From Epiperipatus broadwayi (Eukaryota > Onychophora > Udeonychophora > Euonychophora > Peripatidae), in NCBI GenBank assembly GCA_028023455.1, contig JAQFVV010006342.1:308001-372000 (forward strand): a stretch of 64,000 bases of DNA, read 5' to 3'. Of this stretch, positions 47,201-61,371 are shown piece after piece (position 1 is the first letter of the stretch; each line of letters starts with the position of its first letter). Below the pieces are notes generated by a model. The model ran no database searches and had not been told where the DNA came from. It saw only the letters and a program-made list of their open reading frames with translations. A program made the translations under genes and the position numbers.

Positions 47201-49251
47201 TGTGTCTTTTGTTCTCTCCAATTTTTACTTTTATTTTTAATTAGATAAAAAAAGTATGGACGAAAAATTTAACCTTCATTGTACGTTTTAAAAAATAAAT
47301 TATACAACTAAAAAAAATTTAATTGCGTCTTTTTCTTAGCTTTTACCAATTTGTACCATATATAAATAAACGGTACAATATATTATTACTATAGGGAATT
47401 GAAAGGATTTTCAGAAGGAATAATAAGTATTATATTAAAGTAGATCCATTAAGGTAAAATGTCTACCTAAAAGTATAATAGTTCATAATAAGTGTGACTG
47501 CTTCCATTCCTATATATTTTTGTACAATGGTTTGATACATTAGTTTCTTATCCAGAAGTTTTATTTGTGATATTGGAATATAAAGTTAGCATCAAAGGTT
47601 AGTAAGTTATTTTTGGAATTTATAGTTTTTCTTCCTATGATTTGTAATGGTAGTATAAGAAAGTGATGAAACTATACACTAAACAAATATCATTAAATGT
47701 GATCCAAAATAAAAATAATTTATTGTTGGAAGGGTAAATGAGATCAACAAGAATGAAGAATGTGAATGAAAGAGATATGATTAGTGTATAAAATGAATGA
47801 TAATATTTTAACATACAGAATCCTTGATTCAGTTATTTATTCTAGATGTATTATTTGTATTATGTCAACAATACAAACGCGTAAAAGTCCTTTAGTAAAT
47901 AATATTAATGTATTTGTATAATAATTTTAATACTGAATTATATTAAAATTGTATGACTTTATTAAAAGAAGTGGATTATAATGGACCACTTAAGTATGAT
48001 TGAAATATTATAGAAATTATCCCGATGTATGAACACATGGATGGTAAATTAATTTATAATATAAACAGACGCATACAAATTGGTAAAAACGTATCATTTG
48101 ATTAACTAAATGATATGAATTCGATGTTAATACCTGAATGAAGAATGATATTTATTTTTGGTCATTATAATGTGAAGAATGGTGTAAATATATAATTGTT
48201 CAAATATAAATGTTATTAATTATTTATGGTATAACTTATAATTATAATCATTGTTATAAATATTTTGTTGTTAAAATAAATAAATATTTTAAATTTAAAC
48301 TTGAATAAGTAGTTTTACTTCTGTATTGCATCATTAATGTCACAAAGTCATACATTAAAGCACATAACCAAATATAAAATGTATTCATTGAATATTTTAA
48401 TTATCAAATTATAGTAAGGAATTCGAACTTAATAAATTAATCAGTTGTTAATTTGGAATTATAACTTGATTAAAGTCATATTTAATTCATCTTTATTTTA
48501 TTAAATATTGAACTACTTGAATAACTATTTGAAATTTAAATTTAAAGTTGTTATATGTTCAGATCATTAAAAGATTATATATGATTATAGAAGTCACATT
48601 TATATTTTAAAGTTTATTTAAGTCTGATATAAGAATTAAATACTAAAAATCCTATAAAGTTTATTATCTGAGATAAATTCAAATTATTATATTATTCCAA
48701 ATCCAAGAAATTAATAAGATCAATTTTGATGTTTGTTTTGAAAGATAGAAGAGAATGGGTAAACGCTAAAATAATTAGTGTATTTAATTAAATTATGTAA
48801 TATTACATTTTGGTTAATTACAAATCTTTTGATGAATGAGAAATGATTATTCTATTTAATGATACTTATTTGTAGAAGTAGAAGGATAAACAATAACAAT
48901 TTTAATAAATTATTTAATTTAAAGTAAGTTGGTAATTTATTATTATTAGTTTCAATGTATTATTAAAGTTATACTAACTATCAAATAGTGTTTTTAGTTG
49001 ATGTTTGTGATGCAGAGTGTAGGTATTCTTTAGATAATTGGATCTCAAAATCCCTCTTGTTATTCTATTATCTAACTGTTGATGATTGTTATTATATTTA
49101 TTAAAAAGTATAGTCATGATTCCTGGGATATCCATAGGATAACAGTAATTATTTAGATCAGTTTAATATGTGTTTTTAAAATTATTAGCTTTTATCATGT
49201 GTTAGAGTATAAGAGAGTAGCTTAATAATTATTTTACATGAAGTATTATAT
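44253..49251. other. Long AT-rich stretch, no recognised feature
   Basis: Five kilobases without a long frame, RNA gene or repeat match. 46780-47040 is less AT-rich (CTCAGCCATCG ... CCCTGGTCCACTCC) and could be an unrecognised repeat; no coding potential is visible. Confidence 0.5.
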
Positions 49252-49562
49252 TAGTTAAACCATTAAGCAGCACATGATCACCATCTCTTATACTAGCACA
49301 TAATTGTTTATAAACAAGGCAAAACTCTCCATACAGTAGTACCACCCTGTGCAAACCAGAGTAATCAATGGATGCCAGAAGGCTTGTGCATAAAATCCCT
49401 ATCTAAAAGCTCCTCACTGATGAAGGTCACAAGCCAGAAACTAGTCTGGGGATATTGGATGCATAGGCATTAGATAGGGATTTTATGCACATGCCTTCTG
49501 GCATCCATTGATTACTCTGGTTGGCACAGGGTGGCACTACTGTAGCGAGAGTTTTGCCTTGT
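49252..49562. repeat. Foldback family D, copy 2 (arms of about 95 bp)
   Basis: Left arm about 49314-49408 (AACAAGGCAAAACTCTCCAT ... AAAATCCCTATCTA), right arm about 49471-49565 (TAGATAGGGATTTTATGCAC ... AGTTTTGCCTTGTT), nearly perfect inverses. The central about 60 bp (CTCACTGATGAAGGTCACAA ...) is unpaired. The homology with copy 1 extends left of the arm to about 49252, so the element is larger than its hairpin. Confidence 0.85.
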
Positions 49563-51057
49563 TTATTATATTAGTTAATGTGTATTGTAGGGATTTTCCT
49601 AATGATTATAATAGGGTGATAACTGGAGAATTTCTATAATAGCAATGCCATTGTAGAGTATATTTCATATGCTTCTCAATGTTAAAACCTCTATGTTTGT
49701 GACCATCCCTGTAAAGAAAGTCTATCTTATGATACTTGCGTTAGATTAGGTAGAGTCTCATTACATTTATCATTATTATTATGGTTATCTTATGTTTAGT
49801 GATAGTGAACTAGGGTTTCATCATGTGCATATCATCATTTTGTATTTCTGAGAGATTACAATATTAAACACAAAACATATGTACATGTATGTGTAAAATA
49901 TAATAATTATTCTATAAAATATTAATAGTCAAGTGTGTTTTCAGTAGAGTACACCAGATTCATGGAAGTTAAACATTATTTAATGACTAAAATTCCAGTG
50001 CATTTTCAGTAGCATACTACTAAATCTCTGACTCATAATGTTATTAGAATTAATAATGGCCCAGGCCTCCTTAAATTTTCTTTTCCTAGCATTTGATTCA
50101 TTACACACAAACTACATTTCTGAGAACAACAACCGTGTTAAAAATCTCTCATTACAACAAAAAGCTAAATTAAATTTAAAATTAGACTTAGATTTTCTAC
50201 TTTGCAAATATGCTGTTTAAGTGAGTACACAAACTATCCTTAGTTTCACCATAGTAAATGGTTGAATAATCAGATTCCTTAACTGCAATAGAATAATGAA
50301 TTTAATGGTTTATTAGCCTAATTTATTTTAGTATTAAAATTATTTACAAATTTATTTAAAGATAGCTGAAATCTAAATCCTATATTAAAATTTTTAAAAA
50401 TAATCTTTTTCACTAAAAAGTTGTGGACATGATAAATTTGAGTTATAAATGACTATTTATTAGACTGCTTTGAGAACAGGTGTTTGTTTAAACTTCTTTG
50501 CATTATAAATCTCATACTCTTTGGCCAAGTTGCAATCTTTAGTGTCTATATAAACAAATCAAACCATAGATAAAGATAATATTACCTTTACTGTTAAAGG
50601 AGGTTGCCTTGACTACACATTGAGATTATTGATAGTTTAAGGGTTGATTGTTATTATATAATAATTCAAATGTTAGAAAAAAAATTAATACATTGCTAAT
50701 TCTAATAATATTTCGAATGATCTAATAGTGTGCAACTGAGCATTTTCTGGAATTTAAGTTGTTGAATATTTTTTATATTTTAATATATGATTGTTTATGA
50801 GTTAGTCTGGTATACTATACTAAAAAGTGCTTAGCTATTAATATTTGATAGGATAATAACTCTGTTTAACACATTAAGAAATACATGTTTTGTTATTTAC
50901 AGTTTATGTTCAGAGTTTATTTTTTACCTTTAATATATATAACAAAATAACTATAATTTTGAATATACCAATACACATATAAATAAATAAAAGCCAGCTT
51001 TCAGCATTACTGCCATCTTGAGTAACAATTAAGGGCATACTACAAGTTGGATATGCT
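49563..51057. other. AT-rich DNA, no recognised feature
   Basis: A 60-codon plus-strand frame at 50038-50220 has no recognisable similarity. Confidence 0.5.
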
Positions 51058-51129
51058 TTTATTTATTTATTTATTTATTTTGTTTTACTACTTATTTTGT
51101 CTAACACACACACACACATATATATATAT
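51058..51129. repeat. (TTTA)n and (CA)n(TA)n microsatellites
   Basis: About six TTTA units, a short gap, then seven CA and six TA units. Confidence 0.85.
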
Positions 51130-52139
51130 TGTAACAGTCATATTTGTACATTCATGCAACAAAATCCAGAGTTCTGGCAAATTATACTAAGGCTGATCTA
51201 GATGAGGGGTTGAGACCTCAAATCAGATCGCACCTCAGCTCTTTCACCAACACTCCATGACTTACTACCCTATGAATGACATATATGAGGCTACACTCAG
51301 AGTTTCTTAATTCACATGCTGGAAATAGAAAAGGGTAGAACATGAGACTCAGAAAGTAAATGACTAAATTACTATATAAATAACTAAACACGCACATCTA
51401 TTGCTACTTAGATAATGCATATGTGGACTTAAACTAACATGATAATTTAAAATATTTAATTGAATCGTAACAAGCTATGAATAAGACACTGAATGGGAAT
51501 ATATTTTATATATATTTATTAAAAGAAATCAATATTAACAGTACGACAATAGTGTATGAGGTCACATAGCAGGTGTATAATGATGAGTGAATGGGTACAA
51601 AATATCATTTCTGCACTTTTATACATTTTTATCAATTAATTATTGCCTCTCCATTAACCTTTTAACCGCTAATTATATTATTGGTTGTATGAGGTAAAAA
51701 TCAAATCTTTTAATTGGCCAACTCACAAACTGAAGACAAAGCCTATTGTTAAAATATATTCGCCTATAATATTAAATTCAACTCAGATACATTTATAAAA
51801 AGTATATTATTAATTTTTCAGGTTATGAAGAGAATGAAAGTTCTTTCAAAAATAAATTGCTATTCATTTATTCTAAAATATTCAATTTCGGCAACATAAA
51901 AGCTATAATATAAACAAAAAGGTCGACTTTTACGTTATAGAAAAGTAAATATTTCTTTTTACTAATTCTTCAATATTTTTACAAAAATCTTCGATATTTT
52001 TCGAAAATAATTTTGTTTTTTTAGTATTCTCTCTGAAAATAATTTTAATTTCTCAAAATATACTTTAAAATCATATTCAAAATGAAAATCTCAGCGTTTT
52101 TCTTTATTTTCTTTGATCAGGCGGTTTCTTTGTTCTTTC
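51130..52139. other. No recognised gene
   Basis: 51130-51350 is less AT-rich and starts TGTAACAGTCATATTTG, which resembles an LTR start, but no matching end or second copy was found. Confidence 0.35.
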
Positions 52140-52380
52140 CAGCCAATCAGAATGTCTTTTTCAGCTGAGAGCTTGCTAAGAACCAATCACAAATAATGTT
52201 CTTTCTTTGTTTAGGTTTAAATGCGTTTTTTTTTATTTTTTACTTGTAAAATAAGTCGGAAGAGGGCACCTTCTTACAGAACTTTTAAAAACCTCTTCAA
52301 AACCTATCGAATGAATTTTTTAGCATAAGAATCGGCTGAGTTAGAGTGACGTCAAATGTCTACGAGGAGCCTCGTAAAAA
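52140..52380 (+). promoter_or_regulatory. Candidate promoter-like patch: two CCAAT boxes and a CRE
   Basis: AGCCAATCAG (52141) and AACCAATCAC (52181) are CCAAT boxes 40 bp apart, and TGACGTCA (52348-52355) is a full palindromic cAMP-response element. A perfect inverted repeat TACGAGG/CCTCGTA (about 52361-52376) follows. This patch has more CpG than its surroundings. No TATA box at a fitting distance and no coding exon downstream were identified. It could equally be the remains of an LTR. Confidence 0.35.
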
Positions 52381-52822
52381 ACAGTCTTTTGGTTAATGTG
52401 GTTATCTATGGTTAATATGCCTGACTTATGCCATGTCATGCCAAGGTTTGCCAAGGTTAAGCATATAAGAATAATCATGTTAATTATAACTTATTTATTA
52501 ATATTGCATAATGAGCAATAAGTGTGATCCCTATATAGATCATACATATATAAACTAGATCTGGAGTTCAGATTAATGCTGAACCAAATAATATAAAGGA
52601 AGACAAACCATCTATGTGCAGTGGAGCTGCCGAGACTATAACGCTACATAAACTAAATAATGGTTGTGACTCGAATGTGAAATTACTCAGAAGATTCAGT
52701 ACCAAGTACTCAATTCCTGTAGACCAGACAACTTGCTATCACAAATATATGAAAATTTAGTTTGGGTGATTGGAGTAGCTTATACAACAATCTGGACCCT
52801 CATGTTTCAGTTCTAAATAAGA

Positions 52823-52916
52823 TAATGGGGTGGCTCTTAAAACCAAAGCCCATTTATAAAAGAAAGCTGTCTGAACTAAGAGTAATGGGGTGGCCCTTAC
52901 ACCAAAGCCCATTCTA
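52823..52916. repeat. Short tandem duplication, 60-bp period
   Basis: TAATGGGGTGGCTCTTAAAA and TAATGGGGTGGCCCTTACAC, each followed by CCAAAGCCCATT. Confidence 0.85.
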
Positions 52917-55544
52917 ATAAGAAATATATATAGCAAGGCAAAATGTACAAATGTACTTCATAAAGGCACATTTGCAATGTTTTCTAAAAGATAACATTAA
53001 AATTAATCAAGCGCTAAATCTTTAGTTTCAATCTGTGAAACTACTGTACACCCATTCATAAATTAGCATACTTAAACATGCTAAAAAGGGTTAATTAAAG
53101 GAGATCTAGTTTACCCAGTATCTGTATAGTTTATTAATAATACCCTAAGGGAAGTAAAGCATATTTGGGACTTAATTAACTAATTGCTTATAATATGCTT
53201 TAAAAAATCATTCTTGCTATTATTTAACTAAATTCAATCATTTAACATGCAAACCTGATTATACAAAGCTAAAACATAGTAGCTCAAAATATATAAAAGT
53301 AGTTTTCAGACCAGAGATTTATTTATGTGCTAAAAGTAATTTAAAATTATAAAAGAGAGAGTCTAATTATCTCTCTACTGTTATAATATTTGATAATCTC
53401 ACTCTGAGGAATGACATAGCATAATTAATGAAATATCAAAAAAATAAAATAATGAAAGCATATTTACACAGATTGGATAGATTAAGAATAATAACTAAAA
53501 TAGTTATCATGATTAACAGAAAGATTATTAATTAAACTTTTAATTAGGCAAGATTTTACATTATTACTTTTAAATAAGGTTACATTAGGATATTTAAATC
53601 AATAAGTACAAATTCAATACAGAGTTTAATTATTAATAATATTTTTAACTTAACAGTATGTGCACATTTATAGTATAGCTAGCTTTAAAAAAATTATAAA
53701 AATAATTTATTAAACTTAGTTTAAGAGCTCTGCAGAAGATTAGTTACCAATCATCTTGCTGATGTGGCTGCATAGAAAGGCACTAATATTATCTGATCAG
53801 CTGCTTCATTCTTTGTAGCTTCTTGGCTGGCTGCTGGTTTGAACTCCCTCATTCTCCTAGACCAATTTTCCCCACAAGGAAGAAGGCATGATCAGCCTTC
53901 TAACCTCAGGTCTTCATCACCAATTTTGGCAGCCTGGCTATATTGATCACAATTAAGAGTTAGCTAATTTTGAATTAAAACTGGGTTTTTTTTATAGAAC
54001 ATCTTTCTTACCCCCTCACAAGCCATTAAAACTTGTTTACAACTTTTAATTTTTAATTTTCAATCTTTAATAGCCAGCATAAATTTAACAAGAACAAAAG
54101 CATCTGGTTTAGCAGGACCGCGTTAATGACTTTGTCTTGGTTTTTAACATTATTTTTAAAACATCATTAAAATTTTGGTTCTCAGATTACCATTTAATGA
54201 AAAGTAATTCTGAGAAATCTATAACCTTTGATTCTTTTTTTAAAAAAAGAGATTTAAGCTGTTAACATTCTAGCATATACATAAGATAGACACCCCTGAA
54301 TTTGAGAATTATATGTGAATACCAACAATTCTATAAATGAAATAACTTAAAAGATAATTTAGAAAATCTGTAATGTTTACTAAATCTATCACATTATAGT
54401 TCCGTTTGCATATATACATAGGTGTGCTGCCACATATAAAACAATGTTTACAACTTATTTTAATTTTATTAATTTAATCATTTTAAAATTACAAACGTGT
54501 ATACATTATATGCATACAAACATTAATATGCTATTAGATGTGTGCACAGATACAAATACATGCACATACACTTAAATATATGCTATTATAAATATTTTAG
54601 TATTAAATTAACTAATATACATGGACTTGGATGGGTTTAAACTGGGTGAAAAGATACTACTATGGAACATAGTAGGTGAAACAAGATGATAAATAAATCA
54701 TATGGTTTCAATATATATATATATATATATATATACAGCTATTTTGAAATACGAACTCTAATGTATTTATATATTAGTTCACAGAGGGCAGTACTGGATT
54801 TCTTAATCATGTGGGATGATTTAATTGCTTAATATTTGTATATTTATTTCAGTATAGCATTATGCACTGGATTATTTTATATATATATAAACTTTACATT
54901 AAATGTAGATCAATGTATATGTAAAGAAAGGAAATAAATCATTCCCTCATCCATCTATGAATTAAAAGCAATCATATTCCATCTGTCTAATAAATTAATT
55001 TCACTCTGAATTACCATTAATGTTGACAAAGTTATGCTTATAAACATCAGAGCTCCAAGACTAGAAGGATTTATTGGATTCATTTTATCATTGATCCTGT
55101 GTTCATTATTTATAGTGTTTTTAATTAATAGCCTGGGAAGAGGACTGATTTACTCCCATTTTATATGCATATGTAACTGTAAATATTATAGTTAAATGAT
55201 ATGAAATTGAAATGAAAGTAATTGCTACTCTCAAAAAACTATGCTTAACCAATAGGCAAATGTCAATAAATTCAAAAAAGAATAAAATGATACCATCCAT
55301 TCTTTTTGCTCTGTTAGTATTTAAACTTAATTTATTGATATTCTTGTAAATCAATAAATAAAATTGGTACATTAATTTGATTTATGTATAGTGATAAAAC
55401 ACTGTTTTGATCGTTTGAATTTAATAGTGATTTTGGAACTTTTTTTTGTATGTAAATCAAACTGACATACAGATTTTTAACTCTTTGATTTATAATAATG
55501 TCAATAAACAAATCTTAAACATATCAACATTATTCATCATCATT
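52917..55544. other. No recognised gene
   Basis: 53720-53960 is less AT-rich and unlike its flanks, with no frame or motif I can name; perhaps an unrecognised repeat. A (TA)n tract lies at 54711-54735. Confidence 0.45.
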
Positions 55545-55830
55545 TTCAAACATTATTATCCACTGCAGGATGATCTTTTCAAATTTAAACCAATTTTTCA
55601 ATCTCTAGCCTCTCTTCTACACATCATTCCAGCACACTTCTTTATTTCATCCATTCATCTCACATGTGATCTCTTTCTAGGTCTTTTACAATCTCTTGAA
55701 ATCCAGTTTAAAATTTTAACTGTCCATCTACTACCATTTCGTTTAGCAATATATCTAATTCAGCTCACTTCAGTCTCTAAATTATTTCAATGATGTCAGT
55801 AACACCTGTTTCTTCTCTTATCCATGTATT
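55545..55830 (-). pseudogene. RTE-like LINE, C-terminal end of ORF2, second copy
   Basis: The minus strand reads WISRDCKRPRKRSHVR, a stop, MDEIKKCAGMMCRREARD, a stop, and a short rest. It shares GATTGTAAAAGACC(T/C)AGAAA and CATGTGAGAT with the piece at 36271 and extends further upstream (AKRNGSRWTVKIL). Both belong to one LINE family. The long plus-strand frame over it (55446-55793) is antisense and not a gene. Confidence 0.7.
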
Positions 55831-58800
55831 TAATTTCCAATCCTTTCCTCCAACATACATATCTTTAAACTTATATATATATATATATATATATATAGTA
55901 ACCAATCAAAAAAAAGGTGGAACAAAAAACAATGTTATTGTATAAGGTAAGCTCAGAAGATTTTAAATATGCCATATGCCACAATAATAAGAGAAAAGTG
56001 ATCATTAAGATGAAAAGCAACATTAGTAACTTAAGAAGAGAATTCTTTTACTTACTCTTATAAAAATAAAGACTCTTAATGTTGGAAGCATATGTCATTA
56101 AAGGTTACACTAAAAATTATTCATTCCACAACATCTATCACTACCACATTTCTTATCAATCTTCTAAGCATCATATTGCCATGATCAAATGAAATATTTG
56201 ATTTATAAAATACATCGTGTTTTCTTAAATATTTTTCACCATGACATCTTATTTGAAACAGTTTCTTCTTTAGCAATAATAATTTCTTTAATAAAATGGT
56301 TCATAAATAAATCGGGTATCTCAGAGTAAATATGGTTAAATTTAATTATGATAAAATAAATTCTCTTTTAACACTTGCAGGTTATTTATCAAAGAATGGA
56401 ATCCTAGTGACAAGAGCAGTGAGACATACTCTTACTTCTAAGATAATGCCTTCCACAATTATGATAATAATATTATTACTATTTTAAATAAAGAAGACAA
56501 ACTCTTAATTTACTATAAAAGAAAACTAATTCATTAGTATAATATTCAGATATTAAGAATGGATAATAGATTTTATGGCCATTCTAAATATCACATTAAT
56601 AAACCTACTTTAAACATTTCTGAGCTTAAATAGAGTAATTTCATGATCTGAACTCATTATGGAATAATAGCATAATCTTATAAATATGAACAAATAATTT
56701 AAAATCAGCATAGTGATTTTTAATAAACAAAAAAAACTAACTAAAATAATCTTTAATGATAAATATGCAATTATGATTATTTATTCAACAAAATTATCTC
56801 TTTCTTAGAGGTAATTCTAATATCTTAGATACAACTTCAATAAAGTGACTCTTATGTCCCTACCTTCACATTTTCATGCGCATATTCTTGAGATTTACAG
56901 CCTTAGTAAATATTATTATAAAGATTTAGAGTAATTTATAATACTCTTATGGTATTATTATTATTAGATTTCTGAATAATGAGTGGATAATGTGGAAAAA
57001 TGACTATAAGAAAAATTTAATTAACAATAAAACAATATTTTCACATTAAACAAAGAACAAACAATAAATCTGACATATCTTCTAATGTCATTAAGCAAAA
57101 ACTTCTACAGATGTATTTTTTAATATCAGAAAATTACAGCATACAGTTTATTATGCAAAAATAAAAGAAAATAAAAAAAATAAAAAAAGAAATATTAATA
57201 CGGCTTGTTCATAAAATTTTCTATAAATTTAATTATGACTAATTTTCACATTAGAGTGACCCTTATGAATATTTAATGCAATTTAGAATTATAAGCTTAC
57301 CAATCCAGTGACAAGTTGAATATTAAAGAAGATGTATATTGCTATTTTCTGCCAAACATAACTTAAAATTTTGCATCTTCATTATTTATCGAATTTACCT
57401 CCTAAATACAAGAAAAGCATAACTACAGGATTTACACATCAACAATATAACTTACACTCAAATAATATAGGAGTGTAACAGAAAGTATGGGTAACATTCC
57501 TCAATACTTGATGAAAAATGTATCAATTGCTAAGATAAAGTCATAGTAAGATGTTACCCAAAATATCCTACTAACAAAATAAATCCACATTTGGATAACA
57601 AAATAAAGGCATAATAAAAGTTTGATGGCATCTACTTTTGAGGGCAGGAAACAAATAAACTGGCACTTAATCTCTAGTCATGAAGCAATGAGAATTAAGC
57701 ATCTGGGAAGAATAATAATAACTGGATTTGCTTTAAACAATGCACTATATGCTTTAATATAATAAAGGGTAATAAAATACATTTGAAAATATCATAACAA
57801 TATACAGAGCCTAAGTTATACTGACAAGATAAAAATTCTTAGAAATTGAGAGACTAAGCTATATCTCTTAAACAAATACAATAACTAACAAATGTGTAAA
57901 AAATTATAAATAATTAATTAATATTAAATGCAGAATTAATAAAATTAGGAGATAAAATAAACAATAAAAGTATGCATCCACTTATACTTCATTCAGCATA
58001 ATTATACACCCTCAATAAATAAATAATTCATAAGAAAGACTTGCATAACATTTTCAAAATATATTATTATTAAACAATAATATTCTGAGAACATTGACAG
58101 AACTGTTTATAAAAATAGAATACAAAATTATATCCAAACGGTATGCATATAAAAATAATAATAACATTATAAGCAAAAATTATAAATATTATAACTTAGA
58201 ATCAAACCCTTTTACCATTTATAAAATAAAAGTTTTTACTCTATTCCAATCATTAATTAAGCAGGATCCAGTTAATAAAGCAAATAAAATTTCTGTGGAC
58301 AATGAAGATATCCAGCACACAAGAATGTAAGATAATTATGAAGTATGAATAAATAATTCACAATTATTCTTAAGTAGGAAATATTTAAAACAATGCTATC
58401 AGAAATGTGTAGATATGACCATTGATTTTAAAATTTTTTCCATGTAATAAGCAATAATAATATTTATAAACAAACTTATTAGTAAACAATATTTATTTCT
58501 TTTAATAAAATAATCATTCATATTTTTATCCTTGAAAGCATTTTTATTAAATAATGATAATAATAAGCAGGAGAAACAATTCTTCTTAAAATATCATTTT
58601 AAATATTATTAGAGCTGTTTTTCAGAACAGCAAAGGTGATTAGAGAGATACTGAGCAGATCTTCATTATTAATGCAGAAATTTTCATATTTAATAGAGTA
58701 TTATAAAACTTCTGGAATAATATAAGACAATTGTTTTTTTTTCCCATAGAGCCATGAAAATACATTTCTCTCCTCGATGTGAAATAGACATAATAAGTTA

Positions 58801-61371
58801 AAATTCCTTTTATGACAGTATTGAATAGTAAGAAATGTTTTCTTAAAATAATTTAAATAAATGTTTATTCATATAATTTAATTTAAATAAGTCAAATGTT
58901 TTTATTGTCAATATATATATGATTTTATATTAGACATTTAAACAATATTCTCGTCATGACAGGTAAGTTATTATTATTATTAGGAACTTAAAGTTCTTCA
59001 TTCAAAATTAATTAATCCCAAATAACATTGTTTCAGAAAGATGAGTATCTTTAAAAAAAACATTGTGAAGCAATTAAATAATTTTAAAGTCATTAGTACT
59101 ATGGAGAAATTTAAAAATGTGTTAAAGTAAACTTGAATATCAAATAAACTTTAAATAAGAATAAAATTTAATAATAGTTTTTATGTAGCAATGACAATGT
59201 GGTCTTTTAAAGTTCCATAAAGTGCAAAATTGAAATAGTATAAATTTAAACATCATATAATAACTAATTAGTTTTACCATAATGTTATCTGCAATGTAAA
59301 TCCTGTGTATTTGAAGTTCTTTAATTTAGAAATTATGCCTAGATAAAGTCAGTTTTCTATCAAACCATTACTTTTACTAAGAAAATAAAATTATTTGAAA
59401 ACAAATTATACTTATTAAATTTAAATGATTAAATAACTTCCAGTAACAATAAATAAACACATGAATGCAACATCCAGTCTGTGTGCAAGTGTCAGTTTCT
59501 TTTATTTATGTCATAAATCATGTGATTACTCTATGATTTCTAATATTGACATTTTAATTTCCACCCACTTTTTTTTTTCATTTGAATCCAATGTCTTACC
59601 AACTCTTAAAAAAAATTCTAAAAATAATCTCAGTACATAGTCAGTTTTGTAAAATTGATTAATTTATATCTAGATAGACAAATTAACTTTATTCTACTTC
59701 AGAATGACAGAAAATCGCCTTTTGGCCAATTTGCCATCTGGTGAATTTTTTCATAAGTATTATACATTAAAATGCATGTAAAATTGTATTTTTATTATAA
59801 TAAATTTTTTTGTCAAAAGTTTTGTGCTAAAAGGTGCAAAATTCAAAATTCCCACTCTAACAATAGACATAAGCCCTGCCCTGATATGTTCAGCCATTGT
59901 CTGTTGCCAAGGCTGTAAAATGTTTGGTGTTTTATAACATTGTAGTTTCCAATGATGCAAAAACATGTTTATTTGTAAATTTATTATGGTTTTAGATATT
60001 TTTAAAAAATAATTTACACTATATTTATTAGATATCAAGAAATATAAATTATTAATAACTTATTTTGACTTGAAATGCTTTATTTTCAAAAATATAATGT
60101 TATTTTAGCAGCTAACATAAATATGGCCTGAAGCAATTTATAAGACTAGCTTTGACATAAACAATTTACTTTATATTTATGAGTAAGAAAATATTACAAT
60201 TTTGCAATAAATATTCAAAAAAATTAAACTTTTAAAGTATAATTTATTATATATAAGAAAAATAAATAATTATTCATTTGGATGTTTAAAAATAACAAGA
60301 ATTAAAAAATATTTTGTTGATTTTATAAACTGAAAATAATCTTTTTAGAAATGATGAAGTGTAAAGTCTTTGTTTTGATTGTAATCTCATTTTTTTAATA
60401 TTTACAGAAACAGAAGGTGAACATTTTTATTTCAGTAGTAAACAAAAATATCTATCAAATGAAGTCAAATTTATTTTTTTCTGATAAGTAATAATCATTT
60501 TATCATATATTTTATGTTGATGCGTGAGACAAAGAAAAATATCTGAAATATCAGAAAAATAGCAAAATTTGGTAGGGTTAATTATTATATTTCCTGTTAA
60601 ATTAAATTAAAATGAATATGTTAAATAAATATTATAAGGTAATGTTTTTATTTGGAATAATGTAGTTTTTATTTTGTAATATATTTTATTTTTATTATAA
60701 TATTTAATTTTATAAATAATTTATTTTAAGTACTCAGAACATTTAAAATTATCTTTTTAAAAAAAAAAATATTTAAGAAACATTTTAAACAAGGAAATGT
60801 TAAAGAAATTAACTACTTTACATTCATCCATTCAGATATTCATGTATTCACTCTTTTAATTATTAGTTTTAAAACTATCAGCTTTATTATGACTTCTTTT
60901 AACTAACTAAATCTAAATTATATTATATTTTATTTTGCAAATGAAATTGAATTAAGCATGTTAATATTTAATTTAAATATTAACAAACCTAAATATAAGG
61001 ATTTGAACTTGGTTTTTAAGTTTAATATTAAAGCATTCAAATATTTTAATAGTTAAATAATGATTATTTTACCTTTATTGGCTCACAAACTACATTAACT
61101 AATATTCTAAGTTCACAAAGACTTAAAATTTAAGTACTTTAAAAATAAAACAAACTATTTATAGGGCTAAATTAAAATAACTAGGCTGCTAAAATCACTT
61201 TACAGGTATAAAAATTGCAAAAATATTTAGAAACTGATATATCATGTAAATAAACATGGCATCATTAAACAACTACAAAGTTTATTCATTCTAAAAATTA
61301 AATTACATAAAAAAATTTTTTTAGACATTAGGCTGAAATAGAAATTGACATTTAACAAAAGCTAAAGGTCA
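55831..61371. other. Long AT-rich stretch, no recognised feature
   Basis: A (TA)n tract at 55868-55897. Minus-strand frame 59760-60038 (92 codons) includes a more protein-like stretch (ILQPWQQTMAEHIRAGLM) that I cannot assign. Nothing else is supported. Confidence 0.5.

Noticed and set aside
55446-55793. 115-aa plus-strand frame
   Set aside because: Most of it is antisense to an RTE-like LINE tail.
59760-60038. 92-aa minus-strand frame as a possible exon
   Set aside because: A short protein-like stretch only; no family recognised and no conserved neighbours.
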